A DNA stretch of 64,000 bases from an uncultured Mailhella sp. GTDB lineage: Bacteria > Desulfobacterota > Desulfovibrionia > Desulfovibrionales > Desulfovibrionaceae. The DNA is taken from contig NZ_OZ007001.1 of NCBI RefSeq assembly GCF_963931295.1, forward strand, positions 1,615,137 through 1,679,136. Reading direction: 5' to 3'. The notes under the pieces are model-generated. The model saw nothing but the letters and a program-made list of their open reading frames with translations. It searched no databases and was not told the origin of the DNA. The position numbers were made by a program, and so were the translations under genes. Positions 23,187 through 31,964 of the stretch are shown one piece after another (positions within the stretch are counted from its first letter, which is position 1; every line of letters starts with the position of its first letter).

Positions 23187-25502
23187 ATGGGCAAGGATCT
23201 GATTATCGTGGAATCACCGGCCAAGGTGAAGACCATCAAGAAATTTCTGGGAAACAAATACATGGTGCAGGCCAGCGTAGGTCATATACGCGATCTGCCC
23301 ACCAGAGAAATCGGCGTGGATGAAGCCCACGACTTTGCCCCGCACTACGAAATCATCAAGGGCAAGGAAAAGGTGGTGCGCGATCTGCAGGAAGCGGCCT
23401 CCAAGGCCGACACCGTGTACCTTGCTCCCGACCCGGACCGCGAAGGGGAAGCCATTGCCTGGCACATCGCCGAGGTCATCAAGAACAAGGCGAAGAACAT
23501 CAAGCGCATTCAGTTCAACGAAATCACGGCCCGCGCCGTGAAGAACGCCCTGGAACATCCGCACGACATCAATCCCGATCTCTTCGACGCCCAGCAGGCC
23601 CGCCGCGTGCTCGACCGTCTCGTGGGCTACAAGATTTCGCCGCTGCTGTGGAAAACCGTGAAGCGCGGCATTTCCGCCGGACGAGTGCAGTCGGTGGCGC
23701 TGCGCCTCATCGTGGAACGCGAAGAGGAACGGCTCGCCTTCGTGCCCGAAGAATTCTGGACCTTCCGCGCGCTGCTTGCCGGAGCCACGCCCCCGCCGTT
23801 CAAGGCGGAGCTTGCCAAGATTGAAACGAACTTCGCCAAAAAGCTGAAGGAACTTTCCGGCTCCGACGAAAGCAAGGAAAAAAGCGCGCGCAAAATTCTC
23901 ATCGCCAGCAAGGCCGCGGCCGACGCCCTCGAACAGGCCATGGCCGGTCAGCCCTTCGTGGTGACGCAGGTGGAGGAAAAGGAGCGCTCGCGCAATCCGC
24001 TGCCGCCCTTCACCACGTCCACGCTCCAGCAGACGGCCAACCAGCGCATCGGCTTCACCTCCAAGCGCACCATGGCCACGGCGCAGCGGCTCTACGAAGG
24101 CATCGAGCTCGGCGAACGCGGCACCACGGCCCTTATCACCTACATGCGAACCGACTCCGTGCGCATTGCCGAAGAGGCGAAGAAAAGCGCCGCCGACTAC
24201 ATCGAACAGCGCTTCGGCAAGGACTACATGGCTCCCGGCGGCAAGGGCCGCTCCTTCAAGGGCAAGACCTCCGCGCAGGACGCCCACGAAGCCATCCGCC
24301 CCGTGGACATCACGCTGACGCCCCAGGACGTGAAGGAATTTCTCTCCTCCGATCAGTACCGCCTGTACAATCTCATCTGGTGCCGCTTCGTGGCCTCGCA
24401 GATGGCCGCGGCCACCTATCACGACACCGCCGTCAGCCTGACCTGCGGCCCGGGCCTGTGGAAGGCCAAGGGCGAACGCCTGCTCTTCCCCGGCTTCCTT
24501 GCGGTGATGCCGCGCTCCGCCGAGGAAGAGGAAGCCGCGCTTCCGGCCCTGCGCGAAGGCGAAACCGTCACGCTCCAGAAGCTCGAAAAGGAACAGAAGT
24601 TCACGCAGCCCGCCCCGCGCTACACCGAAGCCTCTCTGGTGCGCGAACTGGAAGAACGCGGCATAGGCCGCCCCTCCACCTACGCGACCATCATTTCCAC
24701 CATTGAGGACCGCGAGTACGTCCGTCTGGAAGACAAGCACTTCGCCCCCACGGATCTCGGCAAGGTGGTGTGCTCGCAGCTGCGCGACCACTTCGCCAAG
24801 CTCATGGACGTGGGCTTCACCGCCGAGATGGAAAACAATCTCGACAAGGTGGCCGACGGCGAACTCGGCTGGGTGGATCTCATGAAGGGCTTTTCCAAGG
24901 ACTTCAATCCCACGCTGGAAGCGGCCGCCAAGAACATGGCCCCCGTCAAGGGCGGACTCACCACCGACGTGCCCTGCCCGGAATGCGGCAAGCCACTGGT
25001 GGTGAAGTTCGGCAAGAGCGGCGAATTTCTGGCCTGCACGGGCTACCCCGAATGCCGCTACACCACCAACTTCACCCGCGACGAAAAGGGACGCATCATT
25101 CCGCAGGAGCGCCCGAAGGAAGAACACAAGAAGATGGGCGTCTGCCCCAAGTGCGGCGGCGACGTGATTCTCAAGCAGTCGCGCACGGGCAGCCGCTTCC
25201 TGAGCTGCTCGCGCTACCCCGAATGCGACTACGCCGCGCCCTTCTCCACCGGCGTGGCATGCCCCAAGTGCGGCAAGGGCATGCTGGTGGAAAAGAGCTC
25301 CCGCAAGGGCAAGCTGTTCTATTCCTGCGACCAGTACCCCAACTGCGACTACGCCGTGTGGGACTGGCCCGTGGCCGAACCCTGCCCCGAGTGCCATTCT
25401 CCCATTCTGGTCATCAAGACCACCCGCGCCCGCGGACGTCATCTGGCCTGCCCGAATCCCAAGTGCCGGTACACCAGAGAGCTCGACGAGAATCAGAACT
25501 GA
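23187..25502 (+). CDS. topA: DNA topoisomerase I
   Basis: TopA relaxes negative supercoils. From ATG 23187 the product is 771 residues. The Toprim domain (about 1-120) has IIVESPAKVKTI and DPDREGEAIAWH. The catalytic tyrosine lies in ITYMRTDSVRI (about 318). Four C-terminal four-cysteine zinc ribbons follow at about 595, 655, 695 and 735, each starting CPxC. The upstream frame continues into the previous gene but lacks a start signal. A strong terminator ends the unit. Confidence 0.97.
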   Translation: MGKDLIIVESPAKVKTIKKFLGNKYMVQASVGHIRDLPTREIGVDEAHDFAPHYEIIKGKEKVVRDLQEAASKADTVYLAPDPDREGEAIAWHIAEVIKNKAKNIKRIQFNEITARAVKNALEHPHDINPDLFDAQQARRVLDRLVGYKISPLLWKTVKRGISAGRVQSVALRLIVEREEERLAFVPEEFWTFRALLAGATPPPFKAELAKIETNFAKKLKELSGSDESKEKSARKILIASKAAADALEQAMAGQPFVVTQVEEKERSRNPLPPFTTSTLQQTANQRIGFTSKRTMATAQRLYEGIELGERGTTALITYMRTDSVRIAEEAKKSAADYIEQRFGKDYMAPGGKGRSFKGKTSAQDAHEAIRPVDITLTPQDVKEFLSSDQYRLYNLIWCRFVASQMAAATYHDTAVSLTCGPGLWKAKGERLLFPGFLAVMPRSAEEEEAALPALREGETVTLQKLEKEQKFTQPAPRYTEASLVRELEERGIGRPSTYATIISTIEDREYVRLEDKHFAPTDLGKVVCSQLRDHFAKLMDVGFTAEMENNLDKVADGELGWVDLMKGFSKDFNPTLEAAAKNMAPVKGGLTTDVPCPECGKPLVVKFGKSGEFLACTGYPECRYTTNFTRDEKGRIIPQERPKEEHKKMGVCPKCGGDVILKQSRTGSRFLSCSRYPECDYAAPFSTGVACPKCGKGMLVEKSSRKGKLFYSCDQYPNCDYAVWDWPVAEPCPECHSPILVIKTTRARGRHLACPNPKCRYTRELDENQN

Positions 25503-25525
25503 TTCCGCCTTCCCGCAACGCAACC

Positions 25526-25566
25526 GGGGAAGCGCCCTTCAAGGGGCGCTTCCCCTTTTCTGTTTT
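25526..25566 (+). terminator. Terminator after topA
   Basis: GGGGAAGCGCCC-TTCAA-GGGGCGCTTCCCC is followed by TTTTCTGTTTTT, an almost perfect 12-bp stem with T-tract. Confidence 0.93.
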
Positions 25567-25813
25567 TCAGAGGTGTGAAACAGGCCCCGGCCTTTTCCAG
25601 AAGCACGAAGCGAAAAACGACGACGGAGCATCTCCGACGCGCCGTCCTTTTTTTGTTCCGGAGGCTCCGCACGAGCAAAAAACGTTGCGGCACATCATTC
25701 TTCCGCCTTTCGGCCGATATTTTTTTGTTCCCGACAGGCATTTTTCGCCGGAACAAACGGCACAAAAAAGAACTCATTCAGAGCATTTTCAGCATCGCGC
25801 CCATTTCAATAGT

Positions 25814-25840
25814 CCGAAATAATATCGAAAAATATTTCGG
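25814..25840. promoter_or_regulatory. Inverted repeat upstream of ggt, possible operator
   Basis: CCGAAATA and TATTTCGG are perfect 8-bp arms around an 11-nt A/T-rich spacer, 70 nt before the start codon. The position and symmetry suit a dimeric repressor or activator site. No regulator is identified. Confidence 0.4.
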
Positions 25841-25910
25841 CACAAAACTTGCATACGTTCATGCGATCCACTTGGACAATGTTCCGTAATTTTCTACTCT
25901 AGGAGCACGC

Positions 25911-27656
25911 ATGAACCTTTTCTTCAAACGGGCGGCAGTGTTCGGAGCCGCGGCGCTCTGCGCCGTGCTCTGCGCCCCCCGCAACGGAGCCGCAGCCATG
26001 GAAAGCCCTTCCTACTGTGCCACCATTTCCCAGAGCACCAATCCTCTGACCACGCGCGGCATGGTGACTTCCCCCAACTATCTGGCCACGCAGGCCGGCC
26101 TCGACGTGTTGCGCCGCGGCGGCAACGCCGTGGACGCCGCCGTGGCCACGGCCGTCACGCTGGCGGTGGTCTATCCGCAGATGTGTACCCCCGGAGGCGA
26201 CAACTTCTGGCTCATCTACAACGCCAAAACCGGCGAGCTGCGCGGCCTGAACGCCAGCGGCCGCGCAGGGGCCAGGGCCACCATCGACTTCTACGCCTCA
26301 AAGGGACTCAAAACCATTCCCTCCCGCGGCTACCTCGCGGCCAACACCGTGCCCGGCGCGGTTTCCGGCTGGGACGAGGCCTATCGCTACAGTCAGTCCG
26401 CCCTCAAGACGACCATGCCCTGGAAGGAGCTCTTCGCCTCGGCCATCGCCTACGCCAGAGACGGCTTTCCGGTGAGCACCTCCCTTTCCTACTGGAGCGC
26501 CGTCAACGCCGATCCCGACGACAAGGTGTTCCGCGATCTCCAGCGCTTCCCCGAATTTGCCCGCGTGTTCATGAAGGACGGCAAGCCTCTCGTCACGGGC
26601 GACATGTTCCGTCAGCCCGATCTCGCCGCCACGCTGACCGCCATTGCGGAAAAGGGCGCCGCCGAATTCTACAGGGGCGACATCGCCAGACGCATCGTGG
26701 CCGATCTGGAAAAGAACGGCGGCATGCTCTCGCTCAAGGACTTTGCCGATCACAAGGCGGACTGGGTGGAGCCCATCCGCGTGAACTACCGCGGCCTTTC
26801 CGCCTGCAACCTGCCGCCGAACACCCAGGGCATGGCGTCCCTGGAAATTCTGAACATCCTGAACAACTTCGACGTGAAGGCCATGGGCGAAGGCAGCGCC
26901 GACTACTACCACGCCGTCATCGAAGCCACCAAGGAAGCCTTCGCCGACCGCGACGCCTACCTTTCCGATCCGGCCTTCGTGTCCATTCCGCTGGATCGCC
27001 TTCTCTCCGAAGATCACGGCAAAAAGCAGGCCGAGCGCATCGACATGAAGAAGGCCGCCGGTCCCAAGGCTCCCCTCGATCCCAAGGGCGACACCATCTG
27101 GCTCGGCGTGGTGGACAAGGACGGCAACGCCGTTTCCCTCATCCAGAGCATCTATCACGACTTCGGCTCCGGCATCGTGGCGGAAGGCACGGGCGTGCTG
27201 CTTCAGAACCGCGGCAGCTTCTTCTCCCTTGATCCGAAGCATGTGAACCATCTGGAACCCGGAAAGCGCACCATGCACACGCTGAACCCCGCCATGCTGC
27301 TCAAGGACGGCAAGCCTTACCTCGTGTACGGCACCATGGGCGGCGAAGGTCAGCCGCAGACGCAGGCCGCCATCGTGACCCGCGTGGTGGACTTCGGCAT
27401 GTCGCCGCAGGAAGCCATCACCGCCCCCCGCTGGCTCTACGGCCGCACCTGGGGCGCGGCGTCCAACGACGTGAAGCTCGAAGGACGCATTCCCGCTTCC
27501 GTGGTCGAGGAACTCAAAAAGCGCGGCCATCCCGTCAAGGTGGTCGAAGACTTCACCGACACCATGGGACACGCGGGCGCGATTCTCGTCAGGGACAACG
27601 GCGTGCTCCAGGGAGCCACCGATCCGCGCGGCGACGGCCTCGCCGCCGGCTTCTGA
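25911..27656 (+). CDS. ggt: Gamma-glutamyltransferase, secreted
   Basis: The enzyme cleaves gamma-glutamyl bonds of glutathione and similar peptides in the periplasm after self-cleavage into two chains. The 581-residue precursor has a signal peptide (residues about 1-29). The large chain includes GGNAVDAAVATAVTLAVV and TPGGDNFWLIY. The autocatalytic threonine is probably Thr395 in KGDTIWLGVVDKDGNAVS. GTMGGEGQPQTQAAIV and a C-terminal DPRGDGLAAGF complete the small chain. Many homologues have a second Thr and an aromatic after the catalytic Thr (TTHYSVVD); here the order is TIWLGVVD. AGGAG precedes ATG 25911. It could also act as a cephalosporin acylase-type hydrolase, which shares the fold. 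Confidence 0.93.
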   Translation: MNLFFKRAAVFGAAALCAVLCAPRNGAAAMESPSYCATISQSTNPLTTRGMVTSPNYLATQAGLDVLRRGGNAVDAAVATAVTLAVVYPQMCTPGGDNFWLIYNAKTGELRGLNASGRAGARATIDFYASKGLKTIPSRGYLAANTVPGAVSGWDEAYRYSQSALKTTMPWKELFASAIAYARDGFPVSTSLSYWSAVNADPDDKVFRDLQRFPEFARVFMKDGKPLVTGDMFRQPDLAATLTAIAEKGAAEFYRGDIARRIVADLEKNGGMLSLKDFADHKADWVEPIRVNYRGLSACNLPPNTQGMASLEILNILNNFDVKAMGEGSADYYHAVIEATKEAFADRDAYLSDPAFVSIPLDRLLSEDHGKKQAERIDMKKAAGPKAPLDPKGDTIWLGVVDKDGNAVSLIQSIYHDFGSGIVAEGTGVLLQNRGSFFSLDPKHVNHLEPGKRTMHTLNPAMLLKDGKPYLVYGTMGGEGQPQTQAAIVTRVVDFGMSPQEAITAPRWLYGRTWGAASNDVKLEGRIPASVVEELKKRGHPVKVVEDFTDTMGHAGAILVRDNGVLQGATDPRGDGLAAGF

Positions 27657-27756
27657 TCCGGCTCTCAGCCGAAACAGGGCGGCCGAAGCGCTCCAAACGC
27701 CCCGGCCGCACGCCCTTCCGATATTCCGAACAGCTCTTCTTCCGACAGACAGACGA

Positions 27757-27802
27757 CAAAAAGCCGTGAACATGCACCCTGAACACGCTCACGGCTTTTT
27801 TC
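27757..27802 (+). terminator. Bidirectional terminator between ggt and the convergent unknown gene
   Basis: AGCCGTGA and TCACGGCT form a stem around an unpaired 24-nt loop. AAAAA lies on the left and TTTTTT on the right, so it can act on both strands. Confidence 0.75.
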
Positions 27803-27821
27803 AACACGAATCAGCGTCCGG

Positions 27822-28283
27822 CTACAGATCCACGGTGCCTTCCGGGCGTTCGGGCGCGCGCTTCGGCTTCAGTCCTTCCACGGCGTCGCCGAGCTCGCGC
27901 ATGGCCTTGCCCATCTGACGCCCGAGGCTCTCGCCGAGCGCCGCCGCTCCGTCGCGGGCGTCGTCCCAGGCGCGGGACACGCGATCCCGCGTGCGGTCCG
28001 CTTCCAGCATCTCAAGCGTGCGGGGGCCTGTGCCGCTCAGCTTCCTGCCAAGCTCTTCCAGACGACCTCTGGTCACGCGCCCGTCCACAAAGGCCTCGCG
28101 CAGCAGCGGCAGCACCTTTTCCCGATAGTCCGAAGCCGAAAAAAGCTCCCGAAGCTCCACAAGACCGCCGTATTCCGCAGGACTGATTTCCGCTTCCTTC
28201 CAGGCCTTGTGGTCCATGTACTGACCGGCGAACAGAAACACGCACGCCGCCGCCAGCACGACGATGATCAGATTCCTTATCAT
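27822..28283 (-). CDS. Membrane-anchored helical protein of unknown function
   Basis: The 153-residue product begins with one hydrophobic helix (NLIIVVLAAACVFLFAG, residues about 4-20). A charged, mostly helical region with no cysteines follows (EYGGLVELRELFSASDYREKV, RVTRGRLEELGRKLSG, ALGESLGRQMGKAMRELGDAVEG), and the end is Pro-rich. Its topology suggests an inner-membrane anchor with a periplasmic or cytoplasmic helical domain. The codon pattern is normal for this genome. I recognise no family. It lies 58 nt downstream of sfsA on the same strand and probably shares its message. Confidence 0.7.
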   Translation of the reverse strand: MIRNLIIVVLAAACVFLFAGQYMDHKAWKEAEISPAEYGGLVELRELFSASDYREKVLPLLREAFVDGRVTRGRLEELGRKLSGTGPRTLEMLEADRTRDRVSRAWDDARDGAAALGESLGRQMGKAMRELGDAVEGLKPKRAPERPEGTVDL

Positions 28284-28341
28284 GGCATACCTCCCCGGCA
28301 GACCGTTGAACGCCTCTTTGCGCTGAGCGCCGCCCCTTTGA

Positions 28342-29064
28342 CTACGCCCCGCGATACTTCAGCATGCCGCCGTAATACACGCCGTCCTCCCGCACGTGAA
28401 ACACAGTGGGATACACTTCCACGCCGGCGCGGACGGCTTCGGAGAGCGCCGCGGCATAGTCGGGATCCACGTAGTCGGCCGCGTCGAAACAGCGCCCGTC
28501 CGGCCGCTGAATCACGTACAGCATGGCGGCCCTTCCGCCCTCCGCCGCCAGACGCATGAGCGTGTGCAGATGCTTGGTTCCCCGGGCCGTCACCGCGTCG
28601 GGAAACGCGGCCACCTCGTCTTCCACCAGCGTCACGTTCTTGCACTCCACCCACAGCGGCGGAAGATCGGGCCCCGTGAGCAGTCCGTCGAGCCGGCTCT
28701 CTCCGTTCACGGCCTCGCGCCGCAGGTTAGTGTATCCTTCCGCCCACGAAAGCAGCCCGGCATGAAACATTGCCTCCAGCAGCCTGTTGGGCACGGACGT
28801 GTTCACCCCGACCCAGAAAAAACCGTCGCCGCAGGGCTGACCCAGCGCCTCCACGGTCCATTTCAGCCTGCGCGCCGGATTCGTCGCCGGAGACAGCAGC
28901 ACCGGCATGCCCGGACGCAGCAGACCGAGCATGGTGCCGGTATTGTTGGTGTGCGCCACAACTTCCTGACCGTCGAGCCTTGCAAGAACAAAAAACCGCT
29001 TTTCCCTGCGGATGAAACGACCGATGCGGCAACCCTCGGGATATGTCAGAAGACGCGTTTCCAT
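28342..29064 (-). CDS. sfsA: Sugar fermentation stimulation protein homologue SfsA
   Basis: SfsA proteins carry a nuclease-like fold and bind DNA; their cellular role is unsettled. The 240-residue product has the N-terminal OB-like part ([38 protein letters not shown]) and the nuclease-like core ([34 protein letters not shown]). Its C-terminal part includes [24 protein letters not shown] chose ATG 29064 because AAAGGAAA precedes it; the open frame to 29193 has no ribosome site and the family starts here. Confidence 0.94.
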   Translation of the reverse strand: METRLLTYPEGCRIGRFIRREKRFFVLARLDGQEVVAHTNNTGTMLGLLRPGMPVLLSPATNPARRLKWTVEALGQPCGDGFFWVGVNTSVPNRLLEAMFHAGLLSWAEGYTNLRREAVNGESRLDGLLTGPDLPPLWVECKNVTLVEDEVAAFPDAVTARGTKHLHTLMRLAAEGGRAAMLYVIQRPDGRCFDAADYVDPDYAAALSEAVRAGVEVYPTVFHVREDGVYYGGMLKYRGA

Positions 29065-29281
29065 GACGCATGTTTCCTTTTTTTCTTGCGCGCGGCCCCT
29101 GCCGCAACGCAGCGTCCGCAGTTTTGAAGAGCCCCGCAACGGCAAAGCGTCAAAATCTCCGCAACGGACTGCGGCAATGCCTTTCCCGGGCAAACATCAA
29201 TTTACATGCCCCCGTGAAGTTGATAGACTTTACCGTGACCGTCAGGCCTTTTATCGCTCATATCAAACAGGAAGCGCAACC

Positions 29282-30451
29282 ATGAACTTTGCCGACAGAA
29301 TGAAAAAGATCAAGCCCTCCGCCACCCTTGCCATCAATGCCAAGGCCCTCGAACTGAAGGCCCGCGGCATCGCCGTCACCAGCCTGGCCGTGGGCGAACC
29401 CGATGCTCCCACCCCGCATCACATCTGCGAGGCAGCCAAGAAGGCCATCGACGAAAACTTCACCAAATATACCCCCGTCAACGGCATCATGGAAGTCCGC
29501 AACGCGGTCTGCCATTATTTTCAGCGTCAGTACAACGTCTCGGCCAGACCCGAAAACGTCATTCTCACCACCGGCGGCAAGCAGTCTCTGGCCAACACGC
29601 TCCTCGCCATGCTCAACGACGGCGACGACGTGCTCCTGCCCTGCCCCTACTGGACCAGCTACCCCGACCTCATCCGTCTTGCGGGCGGCAATCCCGTGCT
29701 CGTGAAGGCCGACTCCTCCCGCGGCTTCCGCATCGACCCTTCCGATCTCGAAAAGGCCCTCACCCCCAGAACCCGCATGATGATCCTGAACTCGCCCTCC
29801 AACCCCACGGGCGTGGCCTACACGCAGGAAGAACTCGACGCCCTCGTCAAGTGGTGCTTCGATCACGATGTTTTCGTGCTGGCCGATGAAATGTATGAAC
29901 AGCTCGTGTACGACGGCAAACCTGTGAGCGCCTCGCACTGGTGGGAAAAGTTCCCCGAAAAGATCGCCATTCTGAACGGCCTGTCCAAGGCTTTTTCCAT
30001 GCCCGGCTGGCGCGTGGGCTACACGCTCGCCCATGAGGACCTCATCAAGCAGTGCTCCAAGCTGCAGGGACAGATGACCTCGCACATGTGCTCCATCGCC
30101 CAGAAGGCCGCCGTGGCCGCTCTGGACGGTCCCTACGACTGCGTGGAGGAAATGCGCCTCTCCTTCCTGCGCCGCCGCGATCTCGCCATGGCCGAAATTT
30201 CCACCTGGCCCGGCGTGGTGTGCCACCGCCCCGGAGGCGCCTTCTACCTGTTCCCCGACGTGAGCGCCCTGTTCACGCCCCAGATGCCTAACGGAGAAGC
30301 CGTGTGCTCCATGCTGCTGGAAAAGGCCCGCGTGGCCTGCGTTCCCGGCGAAGCCTTCGGCGATCCTCACTGCATCCGCCTCTCCTACGCCGTTGCCGAC
30401 GACGTTCTCATGGATGCTCTGCATCGCATAAAGGAAGCCCTGTACAACTAA
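29282..30451 (+). CDS. Class I aminotransferase (aspartate aminotransferase type)
   Basis: The enzyme transfers amino groups between aspartate or a similar amino acid and 2-oxoglutarate with PLP. The 389-residue product has SLAVGEPDAPTPHHI (substrate loop), LNSPSNPTGVAYTQEEL, ADEMYEQLVYDG (Asp-x-x-Tyr PLP contacts), the PLP lysine in NGLSKAFSMPGWRVGY (about 235) and a C-terminal arginine in CIRLSYAVADD. This is the I-gamma subgroup layout typical of AspC-like enzymes of non-enteric bacteria; related alanine and prephenate aminotransferases look similar. CAGGAAG precedes ATG 29282. pgi follows 24 nt downstream. Confidence 0.9.
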   Translation: MNFADRMKKIKPSATLAINAKALELKARGIAVTSLAVGEPDAPTPHHICEAAKKAIDENFTKYTPVNGIMEVRNAVCHYFQRQYNVSARPENVILTTGGKQSLANTLLAMLNDGDDVLLPCPYWTSYPDLIRLAGGNPVLVKADSSRGFRIDPSDLEKALTPRTRMMILNSPSNPTGVAYTQEELDALVKWCFDHDVFVLADEMYEQLVYDGKPVSASHWWEKFPEKIAILNGLSKAFSMPGWRVGYTLAHEDLIKQCSKLQGQMTSHMCSIAQKAAVAALDGPYDCVEEMRLSFLRRRDLAMAEISTWPGVVCHRPGGAFYLFPDVSALFTPQMPNGEAVCSMLLEKARVACVPGEAFGDPHCIRLSYAVADDVLMDALHRIKEALYN

Positions 30452-30475
30452 ACCTCTTTACCGGATGGTGCGTTT

Positions 30476-31798
30476 ATGACTCAGGCGAAACTTGATTGGG
30501 CCCATGCATGGATCGGCGGCGTTGCCGACCGTCCTTCCGACGACTCCCGCTTCATCGAAAAGCTGAAGCAGGAGCTGCCGGTTCTTCCCTTCCTGGCGCT
30601 TCCCTTTGCGGAAGATCTCATTCATCAGCTTGAAATCCACGAAGAATTTTTGAAGAGTTTCAAGCACATGCTGCTGCTCGGCATCGGCGGTTCGGCGCTC
30701 GGTCCCCGTGCGCTTCAGCGCGCCTTCGCCCCCGGTCAGGACCGCCCCAACCATGACGGCCCCTGCCTGTGGATTGCCGACAACGTGCATCCCGAATGGC
30801 TCCAGGAACATCTGGACAAGCTGGTGCCCGAAGACACGCTGGTGGTCGTGGTCAGCAAGTCCGGCGGCACCATCGAGACCATCGCCCAGTACCTCCTCGT
30901 GCTGCCCTGGCTGCAGAGCAAGCTCCCCGGCACCTGGCAGGAACATCTGTTCGTGGTGACCGACGCCAACAAGGGCTTCCTGCGCGACGAGGTGGACAAG
31001 TACGCCCTGCGCTCCCTGCCCGTGCCGGACAATCTCGGCGGCCGCTATTCCGTGCTCTCCGCCGTGGGCATGGTGCCTGCGGTGTTCCTCGGCATGGACT
31101 GGAAGGGACTCATTCAGGGCGCCATTTCCGTGGGCCGTCCGCTGGCGGAAAACCCCGACTCGCTGCTCGACCATCCTTCCTGGAAGCTCGCCCGCTGGGC
31201 CTGGCAGATGTCCGAAGCCGGCAAGAGTCAGGTGATCTACTTCTGCTACATTCCCGCCTGGTCCACGTTCGGCCCCTGGTTCTGCCAGCTCTGGGCGGAA
31301 AGCCTCGGCAAGGACGGCAAGGGCACCATGCCCATTCCCGCCACCGGCGTGACCGATCAGCATTCTCTGCTTCAGATGTTCCTCGACGGCCCCAAGGACA
31401 AGATCTGCCTCTTCGTGAGCACGCCCGCCAACAAGACGCTGCTGCCCATGCCCACCAAGCTGCCCGAACAGTGGCAGTACCTGAAGGGGCACAGCTTCGG
31501 CGACATTCTCGACGCCGAAACCCTGGCCACCCGCGCCACCCTGGCGCAGAAGGACGTGCCCGTGGTGCATCTCGACATGCCCGATGAAAGCGCCTTCTCC
31601 GCCGGCAAGATGATGATGCTCCTCGAAGCCGCCACCATCTTCACCGGCTGGCTCATGGGCATCAATCCCGTGGATCAGCCCGCCGTGGAAAACGGCAAGA
31701 AGCTCGCGCGCGCCCGCCTCGGCATGCCCGGCTCCGAAGAAGACGCGGCCAGACTGGCCATGTTCACCGCCATTCCCTCGGAAACCATGAACTTCTAA
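30476..31798 (+). CDS. pgi: Glucose-6-phosphate isomerase
   Basis: Pgi interconverts glucose-6-phosphate and fructose-6-phosphate. The 440-residue product is of the shorter bacterial type. The first SIS domain has LLLGIGGSALGPRAL and VVVVSKSGGTIETIAQY, and a second SIS domain follows (GVTDQHSLLQMFLDGPKDK). The active-site region is LGGRYSVLSAVGMVPA, and MGINPVDQPAVENGKKLA lies at the C-terminus. It probably shares a transcript with the aminotransferase upstream. Confidence 0.96.
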   Translation: MTQAKLDWAHAWIGGVADRPSDDSRFIEKLKQELPVLPFLALPFAEDLIHQLEIHEEFLKSFKHMLLLGIGGSALGPRALQRAFAPGQDRPNHDGPCLWIADNVHPEWLQEHLDKLVPEDTLVVVVSKSGGTIETIAQYLLVLPWLQSKLPGTWQEHLFVVTDANKGFLRDEVDKYALRSLPVPDNLGGRYSVLSAVGMVPAVFLGMDWKGLIQGAISVGRPLAENPDSLLDHPSWKLARWAWQMSEAGKSQVIYFCYIPAWSTFGPWFCQLWAESLGKDGKGTMPIPATGVTDQHSLLQMFLDGPKDKICLFVSTPANKTLLPMPTKLPEQWQYLKGHSFGDILDAETLATRATLAQKDVPVVHLDMPDESAFSAGKMMMLLEAATIFTGWLMGINPVDQPAVENGKKLARARLGMPGSEEDAARLAMFTAIPSETMNF

Positions 31799-31809
31799 CA
31801 TCGGCAGCC

Positions 31810-31849
31810 GCGTCTGCAAAAGAGGCGAAATGCGCTTCTTTGCAGGCGC
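31810..31849 (+). terminator. Long hairpin after pgi
   Basis: GCGTCTGCAAA-AGAGGCG pairs with GCGCTTCT-TTGCAGGCGC through a stem of about 18 bp with a few G-U pairs. A short T-tract lies about 8 nt further on. It may be a terminator or a processing hairpin before the sensor kinase gene. Confidence 0.5.
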
Positions 31850-31964
31850 GGCGCATGTTTTTCACGCCCGCCCCCTTTCGGCGCGGCAAACATCGTCTCC
31901 GGCGAGCGGCCCGTTGCCGCGCGGCCTTCCCCCTTTTCCACGCCTCTTGCCCGAAGGAACCCTT

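Larger units (their letters stand above)
25503..25910. other. Intergenic region between topA and ggt
   Basis: It holds the topA terminator, then about 240 nt of progressively A+T-rich sequence with an inverted repeat (listed separately) before the AGGAG of the gamma-glutamyltransferase gene. I see no coding region. Confidence 0.7.

Noticed and set aside
23214-25523. A 769-codon open frame on the minus strand
   Set aside because: It is antisense to topA, without recognisable motifs.
25872-25900. TTGGAC-N17-TACTCT as the ggt promoter
   Set aside because: The -10 would abut the Shine-Dalgarno AGGAG at 25901, leaving no room for a transcript leader.
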